Below, piece after piece: positions 5,910 through 7,092 of a DNA stretch of 7,092 nt. The position numbers and the translations under genes are program-made. Positions within the stretch are counted from its first letter, which is position 1, and each line of letters starts with the position of its first letter. The notes below the pieces were generated by a model, which worked only from the letters and a program-made list of their open reading frames with translations, was not told where the DNA came from and ran no database searches. Location of the stretch: the NCBI GenBank assembly GCA_023393265.1, contig JAEWME010000369.1, positions 1 to 7,092 of the forward strand. The letters are read 5' to 3'. Origin of the DNA: Bacteroidota bacterium. GTDB lineage: Bacteria; Bacteroidota; Bacteroidia; Bacteroidales; Prolixibacteraceae.

Positions 5910-7092
5910 CTACTTTTTCAAATCATAAACCATCAGGCTTTCGCCCCTTCGAACCATCAACTTTCCGCCATAAATAGCAGGATGCGCCCAAATTGGTCCC
6001 GTACCGCCTTTCATTTTGAAGGAACTTACCACGTCAAAATTTTCAGGATTGGGTTTAACAAGCGCCACATTGCCCGATTTCTCTTCGCAACAATACAACA
6101 TGTCGTCTGCGGCAATCACCGGTCCTTTGTTGAACCACTCCTTTTCGTACATCGTCCGACCGGTTTCCCAATCAACACACACCCAGTTCCCTTTGGAGTT
6201 ATTTGTCCAGTTGGACCCAAAAATATAGTTACCCAGCTTCACGACTCCGCCCATGTGGTTGTCGAGGTCGGGATTTGTCCATTCCACTTTTACAGAACGC
6301 CAGTCGGCAGACATACTTAGCATTACCGCCGGGTGTTGGTATCCGCTAGTCAGGAAAATATCATCTCCTGAAATCAGTGGTGTATTTGTATTGGCACCAA
6401 CGCCAGTTTCGCCCGGATGATAATCAACTACATGAAAACTCCAGACAATTTCGCCGCTTTTCACATCTACGGCCATCAAATCGTTGGCTGTTTGAGCCAG
6501 AAGAAGCTCCAGATCGCCCTTTCGAATGATAACGGACGAGGCATAAGCACGCATTCCGCCAAGGCTTTTTGTTTTCCAGAGAAGGTGCCCGTCGTTTTTG
6601 TCGAACGCAACTACCGAAGTTTCTTCGCCACCTGTGACATAAAAAACAGCCTTATCCGAAACAGCGGGAGATTCGGCTATTCCCCAGCGGTGCGGCACTC
6701 CTTTGAATTTGGTCTGAGCGTCGACTGTCCAAATTATTTTTCCTGAAAGTGCGTCGAGGCAGCAAACTTCGCCCATACCACTCACCAGGAAAATGCGGTT
6801 ATTCTCAATAGTCGGCGTACTGCGGGTTTCGGGGAAAGTTCCCGACCAGGCCCGTCCATACTTGGTTTCCCAGTTTTTGCGGCCATCCATGTTATAGCAC
6901 GAAACCACATCAAAGGTATCTTTCTTCCCGGTGATATAAATCCGGTCGTGATAAACCACCGGTGATGAGTAACCGTTTCCGACGCTGTCGACTTCAAGCA
7001 AAAGCTTCGGCCCATTTTCAGGCCATACTTTCAGCAACGCTTCATCAGGATAAACACCCTGACGACCGGGACCGCGCCATTCCACCATGTCC
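5910..7092 (-). CDS. PQQ-like beta-propeller repeat protein, 5' end cut by window edge
   Basis: Probable extracytoplasmic beta-propeller of the PQQ-binding-like (quinoprotein dehydrogenase-like) superfamily; substrate unknown. The frame runs open to the window edge. The ATG at 7088 is probably internal, because it falls inside the usual mature N-terminal motif (VEWRGPGRQGVYPDE) and no signal peptide follows it; the true start with its export signal should lie beyond 7092. Counting from that methionine, 392 residues are visible. Blade motifs recur: GYSSPVVYHDRIYITG (39-54), CCLDALSGKIIW (109-120), VAFDKNDGHLLW (160-171), MAVDVKSGEIVW (205-216), VCVDWETGRTMY (303-314). WGIAESPAV (135-143) and a late GPVIAADDMLYCCEEKSGN (322-340) complete the pattern. 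Vicinal cysteines occur at 109-110 and 333-334. It ends in TAG, six bases before the next gene and in the same frame. The length is that of short bacterial PQQ-like propellers rather than the roughly 600-residue alcohol dehydrogenases, so enzymatic activity is uncertain. Confidence 0.9.
   Translation of the reverse strand, partial: DMVEWRGPGRQGVYPDEALLKVWPENGPKLLLEVDSVGNGYSSPVVYHDRIYITGKKDTFDVVSCYNMDGRKNWETKYGRAWSGTFPETRSTPTIENNRIFLVSGMGEVCCLDALSGKIIWTVDAQTKFKGVPHRWGIAESPAVSDKAVFYVTGGEETSVVAFDKNDGHLLWKTKSLGGMRAYASSVIIRKGDLELLLAQTANDLMAVDVKSGEIVWSFHVVDYHPGETGVGANTNTPLISGDDIFLTSGYQHPAVMLSMSADWRSVKVEWTNPDLDNHMGGVVKLGNYIFGSNWTNNSKGNWVCVDWETGRTMYEKEWFNKGPVIAADDMLYCCEEKSGNVALVKPNPENFDVVSSFKMKGGTGPIWAHPAIYGGKLMVRRGESLMVYDLKK

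Noticed and set aside
3961..6760. Recurrent TCCTGAAA / TTTCAGGA octamer as a possible Chi-like or regulatory site
   Set aside because: Most copies seen fall in coding sequence, several as Ser-Gly codons (TCA GGA) in blade motifs. Without a genome-wide count there is no ground to call it a signal.
4482..7092. Possible genuine PQQ-dependent alcohol dehydrogenases
   Set aside because: The proteins are about 400 to 470 residues, without a CxxCH haem domain and without a recognisable full set of dehydrogenase active-site features. Only the propeller fold is supported.

Overview
The window is a dense, single-direction run of seven genes, all on the minus strand, so transcription goes from high to low coordinates. 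The first gene (high-coordinate end) and the last gene (low-coordinate end) are both cut by the window edges. Gene spacing, in transcription order, is 6, 4, 1, 16, 49 and 44 bases. No internal terminator or convincing promoter is visible, so this looks like the middle of one operon whose promoter lies beyond position 7092. The style fits a Bacteroidota bacterium: weak or absent Shine-Dalgarno sequences, A-rich start contexts such as TAAAAAAATG, and moderate GC. A marine or anaerobic Marinilabiliales-like member is a guess only.

Layout in transcription order: (1) 7092-5910, a PQQ-like beta-propeller protein missing its N-terminus; (2) 5903-4482, a membrane-anchored PQQ-like propeller with a TTG start; (3) 4477-3512, a membrane-anchored NHL-type propeller; (4) 3510-3307, a 67-residue Tat-signal protein with four closely spaced cysteines; (5) 3290-2715, a Tat-signal polyferredoxin with 17 cysteines (NapG-like); (6) 2665-1394, a polytopic NapH/NosR-type iron-sulfur membrane protein without the NosR flavin domain; (7) 1349-1, a three-helix membrane domain joined by a low-complexity linker to another PQQ-like propeller, missing its C-terminus.

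Inferred joint function: the membrane iron-sulfur protein and the exported polyferredoxin resemble the NapH/NapG (and NosR/NosH/NosG) quinol-oxidising electron-transfer modules. Four extracytoplasmic beta-propellers and a small cysteine protein surround them. No molybdopterin reductase, copper reductase, CxxCH cytochrome or PQQ synthesis gene is in the window. The cluster therefore looks like an extracytoplasmic redox module whose terminal partner and substrate are unknown. The three PQQ-like proteins share the same first-blade layout and look like diverged paralogues. Whether any of them binds PQQ cannot be decided here, and family knowledge makes a purely structural role at least as likely.

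Long open frames on the plus strand all lie opposite these genes and are treated as shadows. There is no gene-free stretch longer than 49 bases, and no RNA gene, mobile element or CRISPR array was seen.
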